A stretch of 64,000 bases of DNA from Stieleria magnilauensis (GCA_007753675.1 CP036432.1:5306394-5370393); one strand, 5' to 3'; counted from the first letter of the stretch, positions 17,802-28,800 are shown. The notes: a model not told the origin generated them from the sequence alone. Numbers and translations are program-made.

Positions 17802-18019
17802 TTGAGTTCCGATTTCTCACCGCGTCAAAGTCACTCTTGCGCCACGTCGCGACCGCTCGGGTTTACAATCGCCGTCCGTTTCCATGCCGACCATTCGGCT
17901 CAAAAAGATAGGACGGGATTTCCTGTCGCCCAAATGCTGCCCCCCCAGGCTCTTCGCGTCGACGTTCGGATGGCCACGTCAACCTTCATAATCGCCCCAA
18001 GTGTTCCCCGGATCCTTTG

Positions 18020-19387
18020 ATGCCCCCAACCACGACCCTGTTCGGCTCGTTCATCCTGACCCTCACGCTAACGGGTTTCGCCCTCCATGCAGCGACCCCG
18101 GCGGGTCTGGTAGGCGATGGCATTGCCGATGACACCGCGGCGATCCAAGCCGCCGTGGATGCGAAAACCGGTTCGATCGAGTTCGGGCGTGGAGTCTATC
18201 GGCTCACCAAAACGATCACGATTGATTTGGACCGCGTCGGCTGGACCAGCTTGTCCGGAGAGGGCGTCGCACAGTTCAAAATGGAAGCGGCTGGCCCCGC
18301 ATTTCGGTTCGTCGGAACCCATGGCGGAACCGCCAGCCCGCCGACGGTCAAGCCGAACGTGTGGGATCGACAGCGAACGCCGATGGTCGACGGCATCGAG
18401 ATCCTGGGCGGTCATCCAGACGCCTGTGGAATCGAAGCCGACGGAACCATGCAATTGACACTCACTCGTGTCGTCGTCCGTCAAGCCAAGCATGCGATCC
18501 ACCTGACCGGACGCAATCGCAACGTCACGCTGTCCGAGTGCCACCTGTACGAGAACGCCGGCATCGGAGTGTTCTTGGATCGGTTGAATCTGCACCAAAT
18601 CAACATCGCCAATTGCCACATCAGCTACAACGCCGGGGGTGGTGTCGTTTCCACAGGAAGCGAGATCCGAAACTTGCAAATTGGAACCTGTGACATCGAA
18701 GGCAACATGGGCGATGCGTCGTCCACGCCCACCGCAAACGTCTTGCTGGATTCCACCGACACCTCCGTCGGCGAAGTCGCCATCGTCGGCTGCACCATCC
18801 AGCACACACATGACGCCCCCGATTCGGCAAACATCCGTATCAACGGCTGGTCCAACGAGCGCCCCTTCACCGACGAACGCCGCACCGGAAACATTACCAT
18901 CGCCGACAACGTGCTCTCGGATGTCCAGACGAACCTGGACATCACCGGTGTGCGAGGCATCACGATCACCGGCAACACGATGTGGAAAGGTTACACCGCC
19001 AATGTCATCGCAAAAAATTGCCGACAGGTCGTCATGACCGGAAACCTGTACGATCGTAACCCCCGCTATCACTATGGCGACGGAGGCAAGGCCAAGCTCG
19101 GCGTGATCCTGGAAGACTGCCGGGACGTAACCCTCAACGGCGAGCACTACGGTGGTGAAGTCCTTGAGCATCCCGCCGCCCTACAGCTGCGCCGCTGTGA
19201 CGGAGTGAACATCCATGGTTGCAGCTTTGCACGTCTGTCCCGCGCCGGCATCCTCGTCGATTCCGTCCCGTTCGGCCAAATCTCCGGCTGCTTGTTCACC
19301 GGATTCACGGACAAGGCCATCCCAGTCGAACAACAAGGGACCAACGACGTGGACGCCCAAACCAATCGCTTCCGCAGACTGCAGTAA
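18020..19387 (+). CDS. Secreted right-handed beta-helix protein (pectate-lyase-like)
   Basis: A 455-residue protein with a signal peptide (cleavage near LHAATPAG). It then has the pectate-lyase-3/glycosyl-hydrolase-28-like opening GDGIADDTAAIQAAVD. A long right-handed parallel beta-helix follows, made of ~22-residue coils with recurring ITGN, LSECHL, IANCHI, IVGCTI and ITIADNVL turns. Proteins of this fold bind or cleave polysaccharides. No catalytic triad can be assigned from sequence, so lyase, hydrolase or epimerase are all possible. The ATG at 18020 is used; a TTG just before it adds one residue. Its stop lies 14 bases before a REP-like repeat. Confidence 0.75.
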   Translation: MPPTTTLFGSFILTLTLTGFALHAATPAGLVGDGIADDTAAIQAAVDAKTGSIEFGRGVYRLTKTITIDLDRVGWTSLSGEGVAQFKMEAAGPAFRFVGTHGGTASPPTVKPNVWDRQRTPMVDGIEILGGHPDACGIEADGTMQLTLTRVVVRQAKHAIHLTGRNRNVTLSECHLYENAGIGVFLDRLNLHQINIANCHISYNAGGGVVSTGSEIRNLQIGTCDIEGNMGDASSTPTANVLLDSTDTSVGEVAIVGCTIQHTHDAPDSANIRINGWSNERPFTDERRTGNITIADNVLSDVQTNLDITGVRGITITGNTMWKGYTANVIAKNCRQVVMTGNLYDRNPRYHYGDGGKAKLGVILEDCRDVTLNGEHYGGEVLEHPAALQLRRCDGVNIHGCSFARLSRAGILVDSVPFGQISGCLFTGFTDKAIPVEQQGTNDVDAQTNRFRRLQ

Positions 19388-19400
19388 AGCTGCGCACCGA

Positions 19401-19423
19401 GTGGGGTAAGCTTCCAGCTTGCC
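19401..19423 (+). repeat. REP-like element copy
   Basis: GTGGGGTAAGCTTCCAGCTT followed by GCC, the same core as the cluster next to the RAYT transposase at 58676-58840. It starts 14 bases after the beta-helix gene's stop codon. The core AAGCTTCCAGCTT is itself partly palindromic. Confidence 0.85.
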
Positions 19424-19556
19424 AAAAGCATTGCCGGCCGACGGGTGGGAAGCTCGCCACACATTCCAATCCGATTGCACGCAGGTGTCCACCGCATCGC
19501 CTAGAGGTCGTGCAGGATTCTAGTCGATGATCAGAAAGGGTTTTCGCCACTCTCCC

Positions 19557-19612
19557 CCTGGGCATTGGCATCGGCACAAGTCGCTTTTTGCCCAAAGGGC
19601 ATGCAGATCCAT
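19557..19612 (+). repeat. Dispersed repeat matching the 11286-11341 element end
   Basis: From GGGCATTGGCATCGGCACAA onwards this matches the reverse complement of 11297-11341 with only a handful of mismatches over about 45 bases, including CGCTTTTTGCCCAAAGGGCA. It is a solitary copy without the partner inverted end. Confidence 0.8.
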
Positions 19613-19728
19613 AGCTTCGCCGCGCCTTTTTAATGGACCGCCGGTCGACTAAATGGAACGGGGTCGCTAGGATTCCCAGCGTGCCAGCAGGCGACAGCGT
19701 GCCCCATCAACCGACTCAGGAGACGAGA

Positions 19729-21474
19729 GTGTTCAAGTGGCTTGCCGTGACGAGCGTTGAAAAACAGGGCGTCCGTGCTCGGACCTGGGCGTGGGGGCTG
19801 GCGTTCGCCTGGTTTGCCCTGTCGACCACCGGTTGCGGCGAACCGACGATCGCGTCTCGGGAAAAAGCTCCGTTGCCGGTGACGGTGATGACGCTTTCCA
19901 AATCGATCCCCCAATCCTCCTACTCCGCTTCGGGGAGTGTGAAATCGTGGAAGACCGAAGACCTCGGGTTCGAGGTGTCCGGTCGCGTCCAGTGGGTGCT
20001 TGAACCGGGGGAAGACATCGACGGTCGCCTGGTTGATCCCAAGGACAAAACCAAAGTCATCATGGAAGGCACGAAGCTGGCGCAGATCGAGCCGGCCCGC
20101 TATGAAATCGCGTTGCAGACCGCGGAAGCGAACTTGGACGTCGCGTTGCTGGGGAAAGAGGAGATCGAGATTCGGCTGGACGAATCGCTGCCCGCCCAGA
20201 TCGAGTCGGCGGAAGCGGATTTAGAGTTGGCGAAAGCGGAATTCGATCGCATTGAAAAACTAGCCGATCGCAACGCCGCGTCGCAAAGCGAATTTGAGCA
20301 AGCCAAGAACCTGGTCGCCACACGATCCGCCGCAGTGCTTTCCTTGTCGGCCAGCAAGAAACAAGCCCAGGCGCAACTGAAGTCTGCCGACGCCCAAATC
20401 AAGCGGGCCAAACAGGCGCTACGAGACGCCCAGCGTGATCTGGACAACACCGTCTTGTACGGATCCTATCAGGGTCAGATTTCGAAGGTATCGGTCGTGC
20501 CCGGCAGCGTGGTCTCGGCCGGTTCTCCCGTGTTGACCCTGCAGATGACCAACCCGATCAAGGTCGAAGTCGAGTTGTCCGCATCGCAGTCTCGCAAGAT
20601 GCGAAAGCGTCGCAGTTTGCCGGCGTCGTTCGCCCTACCGGACGGTTCGCCCCGTGAAGCAACGGCGTTCGTCTACAACATCGACCCGAGTGCGGACCCG
20701 ACCACGCGAACATTCACCATGACACTGCTGATGCTCAATGAGAAGTTTGCCGACAAGGTGGACGGTCAAATCGACGCGCGGCGCGTCGCGCGTTCGGAAG
20801 ACCTTTGGCCGATCCGACTGAACCAGATGATGGGGACGGAACAAGAGGTGATTCTGGTCGAAGAAAAATCGATCCGGAACGACGACGCGGGCGACTACGT
20901 TTACCTGGTGACCAACGCAAAGCATGATGAAGTCCTGCCGCCGATCCTCAAGGTGCGGCGTCAGGGCATCGTCAAGAACGATTTGCTGATTCCGTTCTTG
21001 GGCAACTGGTCGTTTCAATCAATCACGTTCGTCGATTCGCAGGGCCAGCCCGAGAGCGTCGACCCGGACTCGCTGTACGTCGGATTGCTCGAAGACGGAC
21101 GACCGCCCGGACAGGAATGGGATGGAGAATCGGTCGTCCTGGACGGCGGTTCACAGTGGATGCTTCGTCCCGGTGACCTGGTCGACATCGACCTGTCCGA
21201 AGAAGGCACGGAACTCGGGTTTCACGTCCCGGTCGAAGCGATCTTTAAGACATCGGACAAGTCGTCGCTGTTTGTCGTCCGCAGCGGCCGCGTCGAGGAG
21301 ATTCCCGTCACGCTGGTCCCCGGTGACAACTTGGACGAAGGGTCCATGATGCAGGTGCAATCACCCAAGCTGAGTGAAGGCATGCTGGTGGTTCGCGACG
21401 GCGTGCATTTGTTACGAGACGGCCAAACGGTCAATGTCGTCGGCCAGTCGCCTGTTGCGATGGAGTCGAACTAG
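19729..21474 (+). CDS. RND efflux periplasmic adaptor lipoprotein (HlyD/MFP family)
   Basis: The start is taken as GTG 19729 because AGGAGA stands at 19718-19723, and the resulting N-terminus is a lipoprotein signal ending LSTTGC (Cys36). An ATG at 19633 in the same frame would add 32 residues with no signal. The 581-residue protein has the membrane-fusion layout: a first lipoyl half near residue 50-110, a long coiled-coil hairpin at about 120-225 (ESAEADLELAKAEFDRIEKL, then AQLKSADAQIKRAKQALRDAQ) and the second lipoyl half (GSYQGQISKVSVVPGSVVSAG). Beta-barrel and C-terminal domains follow, longer than usual. It should bridge the pump at 21478 and an outer-membrane channel, which is not encoded nearby. 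It is the first gene of the efflux operon. Confidence 0.82.
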   Translation: MFKWLAVTSVEKQGVRARTWAWGLAFAWFALSTTGCGEPTIASREKAPLPVTVMTLSKSIPQSSYSASGSVKSWKTEDLGFEVSGRVQWVLEPGEDIDGRLVDPKDKTKVIMEGTKLAQIEPARYEIALQTAEANLDVALLGKEEIEIRLDESLPAQIESAEADLELAKAEFDRIEKLADRNAASQSEFEQAKNLVATRSAAVLSLSASKKQAQAQLKSADAQIKRAKQALRDAQRDLDNTVLYGSYQGQISKVSVVPGSVVSAGSPVLTLQMTNPIKVEVELSASQSRKMRKRRSLPASFALPDGSPREATAFVYNIDPSADPTTRTFTMTLLMLNEKFADKVDGQIDARRVARSEDLWPIRLNQMMGTEQEVILVEEKSIRNDDAGDYVYLVTNAKHDEVLPPILKVRRQGIVKNDLLIPFLGNWSFQSITFVDSQGQPESVDPDSLYVGLLEDGRPPGQEWDGESVVLDGGSQWMLRPGDLVDIDLSEEGTELGFHVPVEAIFKTSDKSSLFVVRSGRVEEIPVTLVPGDNLDEGSMMQVQSPKLSEGMLVVRDGVHLLRDGQTVNVVGQSPVAMESN

Positions 21475-21477
21475 GCC

Positions 21478-24400
21478 ATGTCTGATTCATCGCCACCGTT
21501 GCCATCATGGTCACTTGCATCGCTTGCGGTCCGCTATCGCCCGATCGTCTTCTCGCTCGTCCTGCTCGGTCTGGCAATCGGTGCCGCCACGTTCGTGACG
21601 ATACCGCGCCGCGAAGACCCCGAATTCACGATTCGCGTCTGTGTCGTCTCGACCGCCTGGCCCGGTGCCCCGGCCGTCACGGTGGAAGAACTGATCACCG
21701 ACAAAATCGAACAAGACCTGGCCAGTATCGAGGAAGTCAAGCTGACGCGATCGACCACGGTGACGGGCCGGTCGACGATCTTCGTCGAACTGGAAGACAA
21801 CATCGCACCGGACAAGATTCAAAACGTCTGGGACAAAGTCCGCGCCCGCGTCGACTTGGTTCCGATGCCTGGATCCGACGTGCGTCCGATCGTCAACGAT
21901 GAATTCGGCGATACCGCGGTGTTGGTGCTGGCCGTTCACCAAACCCCTTCGGGCGGTCGAGAGACCATCCGCCCCCAGGATCGATACTCGCCACGCGAAC
22001 TCGAACGATTTGCCGAAGACGTGCAGGACGCGTTGCGGTTGTTGCCCGGCGTTGCCAAAGTCGACATGTTTGGTGAACGCGAGGAAGCGATCTACATCGA
22101 GACCGAGATGGCGAATTGGGCACAGATCGGACTGACCACCGCCCAACTCGAAACGTTGGCCAAGGAACGAAACATCATCCAGGCCGGTGGCGAACTCGAC
22201 ACCCGAGCAGGTCACTATTCCGTCAAGACAGGCGGAGAGTTCAATGCGGTAGAAGAAATCGCGCAAATCGCCAGCACCGTCCGCACCGATGACGGGGACA
22301 ACAGCGTTCCGCTGACGGAATTCGGGCTGACGATCCAGCGCGGGTACGAGGACCCGGCCAGTTACATCTGTCGCGTCGGCGATTCGTCGGGGTCCACCGG
22401 CGCCGTGATGCTGGGAATCACGATGAAATCGGGAGCAAACATCATCGACGTGTGCCGCGATTCCAAGCAACGCGTCCACGAATTGATCGAACTGCAACAG
22501 CGATTGCCGCCGGATGTTGCCGTGACGGCCATTTCCGATCAATCGGAAAGCGTGACGAAAAAGATCCGCGATGTCATCATCAATGTGGTCGAAGCGGTAT
22601 TGATCGTGATCGCCATCGTCTATCTCGTGGTCGGTTTTCGAACCGCTTTTGTGATGGCCGCCAACATCCCGATCGTCGTGATCCTCTCGATCGGCTTGGT
22701 CGCGGTCTTGGGCGTCCAACTGGAACAGATCTCGCTTGCCGCCCTGGTCATTTCGCTGGGATTGCTCGTCGACAATGCCGTCCAGGTCTGTGACCAGGCC
22801 CGGACCAATCAGATCGCCGGCATGGCACCGTTTCCAGCGGCCATCGACGGCGCCAACACGCTGGCCATCCCGATGCTGGTCGGCACGCTGACGACGATGG
22901 CGGCGTTCATCCCGATGCTGTTTTCGCTCGAAGGAGGCGGTAAAGAATATGTATACAGCTTGCCGGTGACCGTCTCGACCACCCTGGCGCTCAGCTGGTT
23001 GCTGGCGATGACCTTTTGCGTGATCCTGGCCGGGCTGTTGATCCGTGCGCCTCAGCAAGATCAAACCGGATCGCCGGTCGTGTCGTGGTTGCGGCGACTT
23101 TCGATAGGGCTCCCACGTTTCCGGCGCCGGTACGCGGTCGCTGCCGGAGAACAGCAGGGTGAACCAGAACGAGGCGGCAATCACGCCTTCAACCTATACA
23201 CGCTCGTCGGTCGCCGGGCCGTTGACGCCAAATGGCTGACCGCTGTGGCCACTGCGGCATTGGTCGTCGCGATCTTGATGTTGCCCGTCAGTTCCGAGTT
23301 TTTTCCCGAAGCCGCCGGAACCCAGTTTGCGGTCAAAGTCATCCTGCCGGAAACCGCGACGATCGAACAAACCGATGCGGCGGCTCGCCGAGTCGAATCG
23401 ATCCTGCAAAAACTCAGCCGCGCCCCCGGCGAGAACTCCGAGCGTCTGAGAGCCTACCGGACCCTGGTCGGTGGCGGAGGCTCACGATGGCACCTGGGTT
23501 GGGATCCCGAACCCCAATCACGGTCGTTCGCCGAAATCTTGGTCCGCACCACCGACGACTCGGTGACGAAAGCGTATGCCCAGCGTGTCCGCGAGGTGGC
23601 CGAGCGCGGCGATGCAACTCTCGGAATCGCCCCCATCGTCGGCGCCAGAGTCGTCCCGGTTCAATTGGCACTCGGACCGCCGGCCGATCCGCTCGTCCTG
23701 CGCATCTCCGGAAACGGTTTTGCCGATCCCACCATCCTCCGCAACACCGCCGATCGCCTCAAGCGACTCGTCGCCGAGCAACCCGAAACCTGGGACGTGA
23801 ATGATTCCTGGGGCGTCGACGGCTACCAAATCCGGGTCAACGTCCATCAGGACCAAGCCGTGCTCGCGGGCGTCACGAATTCGCAAATCGCCAAAACCCT
23901 GACGTCCTATTATTCAGGGCTCCAATTGACCACGTTTCGCGAAGGTGACCATCAAGTTCCCGTCTACTTTCATCTCCGCGCCGGCCAGCGTGAATCGATC
24001 GCCGGGCTTCAAGAGTCCTACGTCGAGGGAGACCGCGGCAAGGTTCCGTTGGCATCGATCGCCAGTTTGGAACCCACGTTTGAACTGGCCCGAATCGAAC
24101 GCCGCAAGATGAATCGCACGATCGAGGTCAGTTCCAGGATGGAGCCCGGAGTGACGGGAAACGACGTCGTGTCACGCATCTTGAAGTCCGAAGAGTTGCA
24201 GCTGATTCGCAACAGTCTGCCGGCCGGTTACACCATCGAACCCGGCGGAGCCTATGAGGAAAGCGCCGAAGCCGGTGGGCAAATGATGCTGTCCTTTTTG
24301 ATCTCGTTCTTGTTGATCGTTTTGTGTTTGATCTTCCAGTACAACGGTTGGTCGAAACCGTTGATCATTCTCTCCACGCTGCCGTTGGCGTTGGTGGGTG

Positions 24401-24879
24401 CCTGGCTGGGCTTGTTCTTGTCCGACAAGTCATTGGGGTTCATGCCCCAATTGGGAATCCTCGCGCTGTTCGGAATTGTGCTCAACACGGCCATCATCTT
24501 TGTCGAGTTCGCGGACATCTTGATCACGCAAAGGGCGACCGAGAAACAGCACGCCGGCACCGCCGACGGCCCCATCCTGGGCCTATCGGTCGATGAGTTC
24601 CGCGACTGTCTGATCGAAGCCGGCAGACAACGCATGTTGCCGATCTTCCTCACCACGGCAACGACCGTCGGCGGGTTGATCCCCCTGGCGCTCAGCGGAG
24701 GTCCACTTTGGGAAGGCCTGGCGTGGTGCATGATCGTCGGCTTGCTGCTGACGACCGTCCTGACGCTGTTTGTCGTTCCCGCCTTCTATGCGATCCTGGT
24801 GGAAACATTCGGGGTCAGCCCGGTGGTGTTGCCGGCCGCGGAAACCGGAACCCCACCATCCAACCCGGCGAGCCCTTGA
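21478..24879 (+). CDS. RND efflux pump, permease subunit (AcrB/HAE family-like)
   Basis: A 1,133-residue inner-membrane pump of the usual RND size. It has an N-terminal TM1 (FSLVLLGLAIGAATFVTI) and the AcrB-like DPEF turn. It also has two large porter loops, TM2-6 around residues 365-530 and TM8-12 around residues 940-1105. The proton-relay region of TM4 reads GLLVDNAVQV: Asp432 matches AcrB Asp407, but Asp408 is replaced by Asn433. In TM10 the AcrB Lys940 position appears to be Leu (GIVLNTAIIFVEF, Asn1003 kept). It starts three bases after the adaptor stop, so the two are co-translated. Substrate is unknown; drugs, bile-salt-like compounds or lipids are typical. Confidence 0.88.
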   Translation: MSDSSPPLPSWSLASLAVRYRPIVFSLVLLGLAIGAATFVTIPRREDPEFTIRVCVVSTAWPGAPAVTVEELITDKIEQDLASIEEVKLTRSTTVTGRSTIFVELEDNIAPDKIQNVWDKVRARVDLVPMPGSDVRPIVNDEFGDTAVLVLAVHQTPSGGRETIRPQDRYSPRELERFAEDVQDALRLLPGVAKVDMFGEREEAIYIETEMANWAQIGLTTAQLETLAKERNIIQAGGELDTRAGHYSVKTGGEFNAVEEIAQIASTVRTDDGDNSVPLTEFGLTIQRGYEDPASYICRVGDSSGSTGAVMLGITMKSGANIIDVCRDSKQRVHELIELQQRLPPDVAVTAISDQSESVTKKIRDVIINVVEAVLIVIAIVYLVVGFRTAFVMAANIPIVVILSIGLVAVLGVQLEQISLAALVISLGLLVDNAVQVCDQARTNQIAGMAPFPAAIDGANTLAIPMLVGTLTTMAAFIPMLFSLEGGGKEYVYSLPVTVSTTLALSWLLAMTFCVILAGLLIRAPQQDQTGSPVVSWLRRLSIGLPRFRRRYAVAAGEQQGEPERGGNHAFNLYTLVGRRAVDAKWLTAVATAALVVAILMLPVSSEFFPEAAGTQFAVKVILPETATIEQTDAAARRVESILQKLSRAPGENSERLRAYRTLVGGGGSRWHLGWDPEPQSRSFAEILVRTTDDSVTKAYAQRVREVAERGDATLGIAPIVGARVVPVQLALGPPADPLVLRISGNGFADPTILRNTADRLKRLVAEQPETWDVNDSWGVDGYQIRVNVHQDQAVLAGVTNSQIAKTLTSYYSGLQLTTFREGDHQVPVYFHLRAGQRESIAGLQESYVEGDRGKVPLASIASLEPTFELARIERRKMNRTIEVSSRMEPGVTGNDVVSRILKSEELQLIRNSLPAGYTIEPGGAYEESAEAGGQMMLSFLISFLLIVLCLIFQYNGWSKPLIILSTLPLALVGAWLGLFLSDKSLGFMPQLGILALFGIVLNTAIIFVEFADILITQRATEKQHAGTADGPILGLSVDEFRDCLIEAGRQRMLPIFLTTATTVGGLIPLALSGGPLWEGLAWCMIVGLLLTTVLTLFVVPAFYAILVETFGVSPVVLPAAETGTPPSNPASP

Positions 24880-24882
24880 CGC

Positions 24883-25521
24883 ATGAACTGGCAACGGGCC
24901 AGACGCCCTGAACAAAAAGCCGAACGGATCGCAGCGATCCTCGATGCGGCAGCCGAACTGTTTGACGACAACGAGTTCGATGCGATCTCCATGCGCGACG
25001 TGGCCGATCACGCGGGCCTCGGAAAAGCCAGCTTGTATCACTACTTTAAAACCAAAGAAGAAGTCTTTCTCACCTTGTACCGTGAAGAGCTCGGGCGGTG
25101 GCTGGAAAGTGTGACGATGGGTCTGGGACGACTGCGGAAACCGACTCCCAAACGAGTCGCCGAGGTGCTCACGTCGGCGCTAATGCGGCACGAGCGGTTC
25201 TGTCGGTTGGAGGTCCTGTTCGCATCGGTCCTGGAACGGAATCTGTCGCAGGAGTTTTTGATCGAATACAAACGTTCGCTGGTGGGTCCTGTCGAAGCAT
25301 TCGCCGCTACGATCCAGTCAGTCACGCCACACTTTTCCAGCGAAGACGCGAAAGCGTTTGCGTTTCAGCATCATGCCTTGGTGGCCGGGCTTTGGCCGAT
25401 CGCCCACCCGTCACCCCAGGTCGAATCGGTCCTGCAGGCGTTCGAATTCCAAGGCTTCCGCACCGAGTTTGCTCCCCTACTGATTCGAACCTTCGTGAAC
25501 CTGCTCTCGCCGATCGATTGA
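24883..25521 (+). CDS. TetR/AcrR family transcriptional regulator
   Basis: A 212-residue TetR-type repressor. The N-terminal helix-turn-helix covers about residues 14-60 (RIAAILDAAAELF ... VADHAGLGKASLYHYF). The ligand-binding C-terminal half is diverse and helical. It is the last gene of the efflux operon, three bases after the pump, and most likely represses the operon until a pump substrate binds. Placement downstream rather than divergent implies autoregulation through the same promoter. No obvious palindromic operator was recognised upstream of 19729. Confidence 0.88.
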   Translation: MNWQRARRPEQKAERIAAILDAAAELFDDNEFDAISMRDVADHAGLGKASLYHYFKTKEEVFLTLYREELGRWLESVTMGLGRLRKPTPKRVAEVLTSALMRHERFCRLEVLFASVLERNLSQEFLIEYKRSLVGPVEAFAATIQSVTPHFSSEDAKAFAFQHHALVAGLWPIAHPSPQVESVLQAFEFQGFRTEFAPLLIRTFVNLLSPID

Positions 25522-25865
25522 TCCGCTGGCCTTCGTCGGCTTTCGCCGACCACACCTCGTCCTGCCCCCATCGTCTTGCCCCCATCGTCTTGCCCCCATC
25601 ATTCTGCCTTCCCCTCCCCTCAACCCACCGACCCACAACCCAGTCCCTGGCACCTTCCCCCAAACCGATCCACCACCCCACACGGTGCCCCCCAACTCTC
25701 CACATCGGGTGATACGGGCACCACATTCGCGACTTGCCGCTTCTGTCCCAGGCGAATTTAGGCGCCTGCGGGAATCGGATCGGATAACCTAGGGCTCGCC
25801 GTCAAGCCTTGGCGGCCCTCCTCAGCTCTTCTGTCTTCTCCTGCTTCGCTCATCGATTCGCCTCC
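25522..25865. other. 344-base intergenic region, pyrimidine-rich
   Basis: It holds a small hairpin (GTCGGC-TTTC-GCCGAC, 25535-25550), a 14-bp tandem repeat and a C-rich stretch on the plus strand. No gene is supported. The open frame of the next gene reaches back to a TTG at 25809, but the first good start is 25866. Confidence 0.6.
25557..25612 (+). repeat. 14-bp tandem repeat, 3-4 units
   Basis: TCGTCYTGCCCCCA occurs three times without gaps (25557-25598), followed by a degenerate fourth unit. It lies in non-coding DNA after the TetR gene. Confidence 0.85.
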
Positions 25866-28800
25866 ATGATGCCCCTTCTGCACCAAGCCTCGGCGTCTCG
25901 AAATCGCCGCCGCAACGATCGTACGATTCGACGTCAACGTCTTTCATCACGGATCGAGCAACTGGAACGACGAGACTTGCTGGCCTTCGACATCAGCCTG
26001 TTCGCGGACATCAACCAACAGGGTGTTTCGTCCGCCATCGACAACGTGGTGGAATTCAAAGGCGAGGCATTCTTCGTCGCCGATGACGGACGCAGCGGAA
26101 GTGAACTCTGGACCAGTGACGGAACGATCGACGGCACCCGCCAGGTCGCTGATTTGTTGCCCGGTGTGGATGGATCCCTGCCGGACGACTTGACCGTGCT
26201 GGGGTCAGAACTGTTTTTCACCGCGCTCGACGAACTCGGCGAAACCGATCTTTGGAAAACCGACGGCACGACCGCCGGGACAAGCATGGTGTTCGATGCC
26301 GACGCCAATGGAGCCTTTTACCTTCGCGACTTGACGGCATCGGGCGGCAAACTGTTCTTCACCGCCTATCAATACGAATCGGGATACGAGTTATGGGTCC
26401 ACGACCAGACCCTTGGCGGGACGATCTTGGTCAAAGACATCAATCCGGATCAAAGCATCATTGACCGGCCGAGAGAGTTAACGGACGTCGGCGGCACGCT
26501 GTTCTTCACCGCCTACGAAAACGGTTACTACAATCGCGAATTGTGGAAGAGCGACGGGAGCGAGGCGGGGACCATGATGGTCAAGGACCTGGCGATCGAC
26601 ACGAGTGATCCGTTGAACCCGGATCCCTCGCTCAGTTCCTACCCGACCTACTTGACCAACGTCGACGGCGTGTTGTTCTTCGTCGCGGAAGACCCCGACG
26701 ACGGCGTGGAACTGTACCGCAGCGACGGCACGACCGCAGGCACCCTGCAGGTTGCCGATCTCCATCCGAACGGTTCTTCGTATCCCGATGACCTGACGGC
26801 ATTCGACGGCCATGTTTTCTTCTCCGCCGATGACGGGGTGACGGGCCGACAATTGTTCAAGAGCCAGATCGCGACGGGGACGACGACGATGGTCGCCAAC
26901 ACGGCCGGCGATAACAATCCCTCCAACCCGACCGATCTGGAAGTCGTCGGGCAAGAACTGTTCTTTGCCGCCGAGGGAGTCGTGCCGGCGACCACCGTCA
27001 GCGCCGATGCCCCGACGCTGTTGGCCAACAATTCCATCCTCAATGGAGCAGCCTGGGCCGGCATCGTGACAGGCCTGACCACCGGCCCCGATCGCGGTAA
27101 CCTGGCCAGGTTCGGAGGCAACGGTGTCTTCACCGCCAAGCCCCAGACCAGCACCAACGACGGCCCGGGCTGGGTGGCCAACGGTGCAAAAATCGGCGAC
27201 GCGGGCGTGGGTCTTGAAACTCTCGCGATCAACGATTTCTATCTCGCCGACATCGACTCGGGTGACTTGGCCAACGACTCCTGGGAATGGACAGTTTCGG
27301 ACGCCGCGGGCCTGACCAATCTCGCGTTCACCGGCTTTGCCTCGGGGAATCAATTCGATCAATCGCACGAAGGCTTGGTCTTTGAACTGTTCCTCAATGA
27401 CTCGACGACCCGGACGTCGCTGTTGGAGGTAGCCGGCGACGACTTGGACAACTGGTTTGCCGGACGATCTGCCAACAACATTGCGCTCTCCCATCCAGGC
27501 GGCCCCACCATCACCAAGGCCACCATTCGCATGACCATCGGACGCGACGGTGCCCCGGCGTTTGCCGACGGCGGATCCGAAGCGATTGTCGTCAACGCAA
27601 AACTGACCGCCGACCTGTCGCCGATGACGACGGCGCGGGTACCGGTCGGCCGCGAATTGCACAAGACCGACGGCACCACTGCCGGCACGGAACTGATCGA
27701 CGATTTCGTCACCGACGGCAGTGCCAACCCGAGCGAGTTGACCGAGTCGGGAGGCTTGCTGTACTTTTCCGCCGATGAACCGGTGGGATCCGGTCGAGAG
27801 TTATGGGTCAGCAACGGCACGCAAAGCGGCACGATGCGATTGATCGACTCGCAGCCCGGCAGTGACGAGTACGGGGCACCGCTGGATGGTGATCCGCAAA
27901 ACCTCACCGACATCGGCGGAACGTTGTTCTTCACAACACTCGACGGGACGGTGGACCGCGAACTTTGGACCAGCAACGGCACCACGCTGACCACTCGCCC
28001 GATCGCCAACATCAATCCGGGCACACAGTCCGCCGATGTCCAGCAATTCACTCCGGTCGGCGACCTCGTGTACTTCGTCGCCAACGATGGGATCAACGGC
28101 GAAGCGGTTTGGAAGGCTGACCCGACCGGCCAAACGATCACCATGGTCGCCGACGTAACGCCGTCGTCTATCGACTCGGTTTCCGGGCTCGCCAAATTCG
28201 GCAGCGGTGTTGTGTTCTATAACTCCATTGCCGGCTCCGGCGGCGGGATGTATTACCACGACGGTTCCCAAACCACTCAGTTCATGGCCGGAGTTCCCGT
28301 TGCGGTCTCGTTGGATGGCACGATGTTCGTCGAAAACCAAGCGGACAATCGGGTTTACTTTGTCACCAATGATGCGACCAGCGGCGAAGAACTCTGGAGC
28401 AGTAACGGGACCATGGCGGGAACCGCGATCGTCCAGGATTTGAACAGCGGAAACACCGGCAGCGAGCCGACCGAATTGACGTCGTTCAATAGCCAGATCT
28501 ACTTCGCTGCCGATGACGGTAACTTCGGACGAGAGCTCTTTGCGGCGAGCATTTTCGGTGGAATCCAATTGGTCCGAGACCTCAACCCGGGCACCACCGG
28601 CTCCGACCCGCGGGAGTTGACGGTCAGTGGCGGCACGCTCTTCTTCACCGCCGATAACGGCAGCAACGGACGCGAGCTGCACACGTCGACCGGGACCCAG
28701 CTGGACATCCACCCGACCGGATCGTCCAACCCCAACGCGCTGACCGACATCGGCGGTACGCTGTACTTTGCCGCGGACAACGGCGTCGATGGGACTGAAC

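Larger units (their letters stand above)
19388..19728. other. 341-base non-coding gap with two repeat types
   Basis: The stretch contains a REP-like element (19401-19423) just after the beta-helix gene, and a copy of the element end seen at 11286-11341. No gene is supported; the forward ATG at 19633 is treated as upstream of the true efflux-adaptor start. Confidence 0.6.

Noticed and set aside
17202..18020. 272-residue plus-strand ORF
   Set aside because: Charged, Gln/Arg-rich product with no domain, opposite a clean four-helix membrane protein.
18068..19171. 367-residue minus-strand ORF
   Set aside because: Reverse of the beta-helix gene; its repeat pattern is inherited from the coils.
21511..23184. 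557-residue minus-strand ORF
   Set aside because: Antisense shadow of the RND pump; rich in His, Arg and Asp as expected of a reverse frame.
26478..27662. 394-residue minus-strand ORF
   Set aside because: Shadow of the repeat protein; periodic VGGEEQ-like pieces are the reverse of ELWxxDGT blades.
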